This document shows positions 7,197 through 9,036 of a stretch of 9,036 bases of DNA, piece after piece. The notes under the pieces are model-generated. The model worked only from the letters and a program-made list of their open reading frames with translations, had not been told where the DNA came from and ran no database searches. Numbering within the stretch: position 1 is the stretch's first letter; the number at the start of each line of letters is the position of its first letter. The translations under genes and the position numbers were made by a program. The stretch comes from Chloroflexota bacterium (GTDB lineage Bacteria; Chloroflexota; Anaerolineae; Anaerolineales; Villigracilaceae), in the NCBI GenBank assembly GCA_023484185.1, contig JAMDBC010000168.1, positions 1-9,036 of the forward strand, in the 5' to 3' direction.

Positions 7197-9036
7197 TTAT
7201 TCGTACGCCAAAACTTCGCGGATCGTCAAGCGCGCCGCGTTACGGGCGGGCAGGATACTTGCAATTGCAGACATGACCAAAACCAAGCCGAACCAAATCA
7301 AATAGCCAGAAAGTGTAAAGACAGTGTTAATTGGCGTCTCGAACACAGCCAGGCTCACAATGTAAGAAAGCAAGTACGTAAATGGCACAGACAACAGAAT
7401 CGCCAGCCCAAACGAGATCGTGCCGATCACCACGCCCTCGGCGATGACGGTCCGCATGATGATGCTGTCGCTTGCGCCAATGGCGCGCATGATGCCAATC
7501 TCGCGCGTGCGCTCGAGCACATTCATGCCCATCGTCCCGGCCAAACCCATCGAGCCGACGGATGCCGTCAGCAGGGCCATGATGAGCAGGAAAGTTACCA
7601 GCGTATCAAGACTCTGTGAAGCGGTATCCAGCGAAGCCAGTCCGGATTGAGCGAGGCGGACTTTGAATCCATTGGCGCGAAAAAACTTGTCGAGCGTTTC
7701 CGCCGCCTTATCCTGCGTAGCACGGTCATGCTGGGTGGTCACAACGCGATACGAAAAAGAACTGTTGGCTAGATCGTTGAACTGACTCACATACTCCAAT
7801 GGCGCGTAAGCCAGAACGCCTTCCTGCCCCACAAACTTGAAAATTCCAACCACCTGCCATTGTTCTTTCCTGCCATTAACTTTCAGGGGTAAGAAATCAC
7901 CGGGCTTGAGATTGGGATAATATTTCAAGACCGCCTCGCTGATGGTCATCTTGCGAACATCGTCCGCTTGGATCCAACGCCCTGCTACGACAATTGGGGT
8001 AACTAATGTGCTCGCCGCCGGCGGAGCCAAAACGTTCAGATTGTCAGCCACACTGCCATCGGGATATAGCAATTCTGTGGAAAGTCCCTGCCAGCCTTCC
8101 ACCCTTTCAATGCCAGGCACTTGCAAAGCAAATTGTTGAACTTTATTCAAGCGATAGGGCTGGTCAAAATCAAGCGTTACATCCGCCCGAAAATAATGAC
8201 CGATGGCGCCAATATAGTCATGCAATGTCACGCGCACATTGAACACTGCAATAAAAATTGCACCGCCCATTGTCAGCGTGAACAGTGTCAGCATGAGACG
8301 ACTGCGGCGGCGGAAGGTGTTCCGCAGCGAGATCAAAAACGGACGCGGGATATGGATGCCGCGCTGCGACAAAGCGACGGTTGCGCGTGTTTCAAGTTTT
8401 TGCCAACGCGACTCACGCTTAGGTCCCCTGTGAACCTGCTTGCCCTCGGCCCGAGCCAAATCTCCGCTGATGGCTCTCAACACCGTGACCCTGGAGCCGC
8501 TAATGACCGGGATCAATCCCGCCACGAGTGGAACCAAAATCCCAATCGCAATCTGGATCATCAATGCCATCGGTACAATGCGATAGCCAAGCAAATTAAA
8601 GTTTAATTCGCCCGCAATGAAAGCTGCCAGGCCATAAGCTCCCTGTCCACCCAAAGGAACGGCAATCAACAATGCCAACACGCCAAACGAGACGATCATC
8701 ACCAGATACATTTCCAGGATTTGGCGGTTGCGCCCGCCGACCAATTTCATCACGCCGATGTGACGTAAATGCTGGCCGATCAATGCGCTGAGCGTATTCG
8801 CGATCAAGGATGACGACAGGAACACGATCAAGATTCCCAAGGCCATCAGGATTCCCAAAACGGCATTGACAGTTGCCGCCAATGGATGTTCATGAGTCTT
8901 TGAGAAGCGTGTCCGCAAAACCGGCGTGCCGCCCTTCTCGACCTTATCCTTTACACTCCCGCCAATATCACGGATATACGCGTTGTCGTCCTGGTCTGTT
9001 GCCGAAACTGTTGCATAAATACGATTGTAAAGTTGC
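7197..9036 (-). CDS. ABC transporter permease with two FtsX domains (5' end outside window)
   Basis: The last 612 residues of an FtsX/MacB-superfamily permease; the frame stays open to the right edge, so the TTG at 8918 is not taken as the start. From the window edge: an extracytoplasmic tail, then a first FtsX domain with three membrane segments (about 8867-8790, 8720-8650 and 8580-8490) and the RHIGVMKLVGG cytoplasmic coupling motif (8765-8733). A cytoplasmic linker follows, then a membrane helix (about 8297-8233), an extracytoplasmic MacB-like domain (about 8230-7630), and a second FtsX domain with REIGIMRAIGAS (7505-7470) and three helices to the end. Stop is TAA at 7197. The two coupling motifs resemble those that contact the ATPase in MacB and LolCDE. 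These systems usually act mechanically on envelope substrates rather than as classic importers. The ATPase is presumably beyond 9036. Substrate unknown. Confidence 0.88.
   Translation of the reverse strand, partial: QLYNRIYATVSATDQDDNAYIRDIGGSVKDKVEKGGTPVLRTRFSKTHEHPLAATVNAVLGILMALGILIVFLSSSLIANTLSALIGQHLRHIGVMKLVGGRNRQILEMYLVMIVSFGVLALLIAVPLGGQGAYGLAAFIAGELNFNLLGYRIVPMALMIQIAIGILVPLVAGLIPVISGSRVTVLRAISGDLARAEGKQVHRGPKRESRWQKLETRATVALSQRGIHIPRPFLISLRNTFRRRSRLMLTLFTLTMGGAIFIAVFNVRVTLHDYIGAIGHYFRADVTLDFDQPYRLNKVQQFALQVPGIERVEGWQGLSTELLYPDGSVADNLNVLAPPAASTLVTPIVVAGRWIQADDVRKMTISEAVLKYYPNLKPGDFLPLKVNGRKEQWQVVGIFKFVGQEGVLAYAPLEYVSQFNDLANSSFSYRVVTTQHDRATQDKAAETLDKFFRANGFKVRLAQSGLASLDTASQSLDTLVTFLLIMALLTASVGSMGLAGTMGMNVLERTREIGIMRAIGASDSIIMRTVIAEGVVIGTISFGLAILLSVPFTYLLSYIVSLAVFETPINTVFTLSGYLIWFGLVLVMSAIASILPARNAARLTIREVLAYE

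Overview
The window looks like a chromosomal core-gene segment of a Chloroflexota bacterium, probably class Anaerolineae. This is inferred from three things: moderate GC, the style of the housekeeping proteins, and several short dispersed repeats I associate with that group (AACTTG-rich spacers, a [16 protein letters not shown] repeat, and GTAGGGGCGAC palindromes). A lipoprotein-type adaptor beside an FtsX-family permease also fits a monoderm envelope. No tRNA, rRNA, transposase or CRISPR array was seen.

Layout. Minus strand, left: a small DUF2905-type membrane protein (possibly truncated) lies downstream of ruvB. Between ruvB and guaB is a 427-bp gene-free interval. On the minus strand it reads as three back-to-back GEMM-I riboswitch aptamers (c-di-GMP/cGAMP class), then a strong intrinsic terminator, then a ruvB promoter whose -10 box sits 6 bases from the start codon. 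Centre: guaB (minus) and purB (plus) diverge from a 79-bp region with overlapping promoters, and purA follows purB. Right: after a palindromic terminator come a lipoprotein membrane-fusion adaptor and a double-FtsX ABC permease (minus strand), the permease running off the right edge.

How the genes work together. guaB, purA and purB act at or just after the IMP branch point: GuaB takes IMP to XMP/GMP, and PurA with PurB takes IMP to AMP. RuvB drives Holliday-junction branch migration. The permease and adaptor form part of a MacAB-like export or envelope complex whose ATPase is not in the window.

Most notable: the triple riboswitch array between guaB and ruvB. Two of its three copies carry A, and one carries G, at the position I align with the ligand-specifying G20 of the Vc2 aptamer, so mixed cGAMP/c-di-GMP sensing is possible. 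GuaB and PurA also carry unusual substitutions in otherwise conserved active-site segments.
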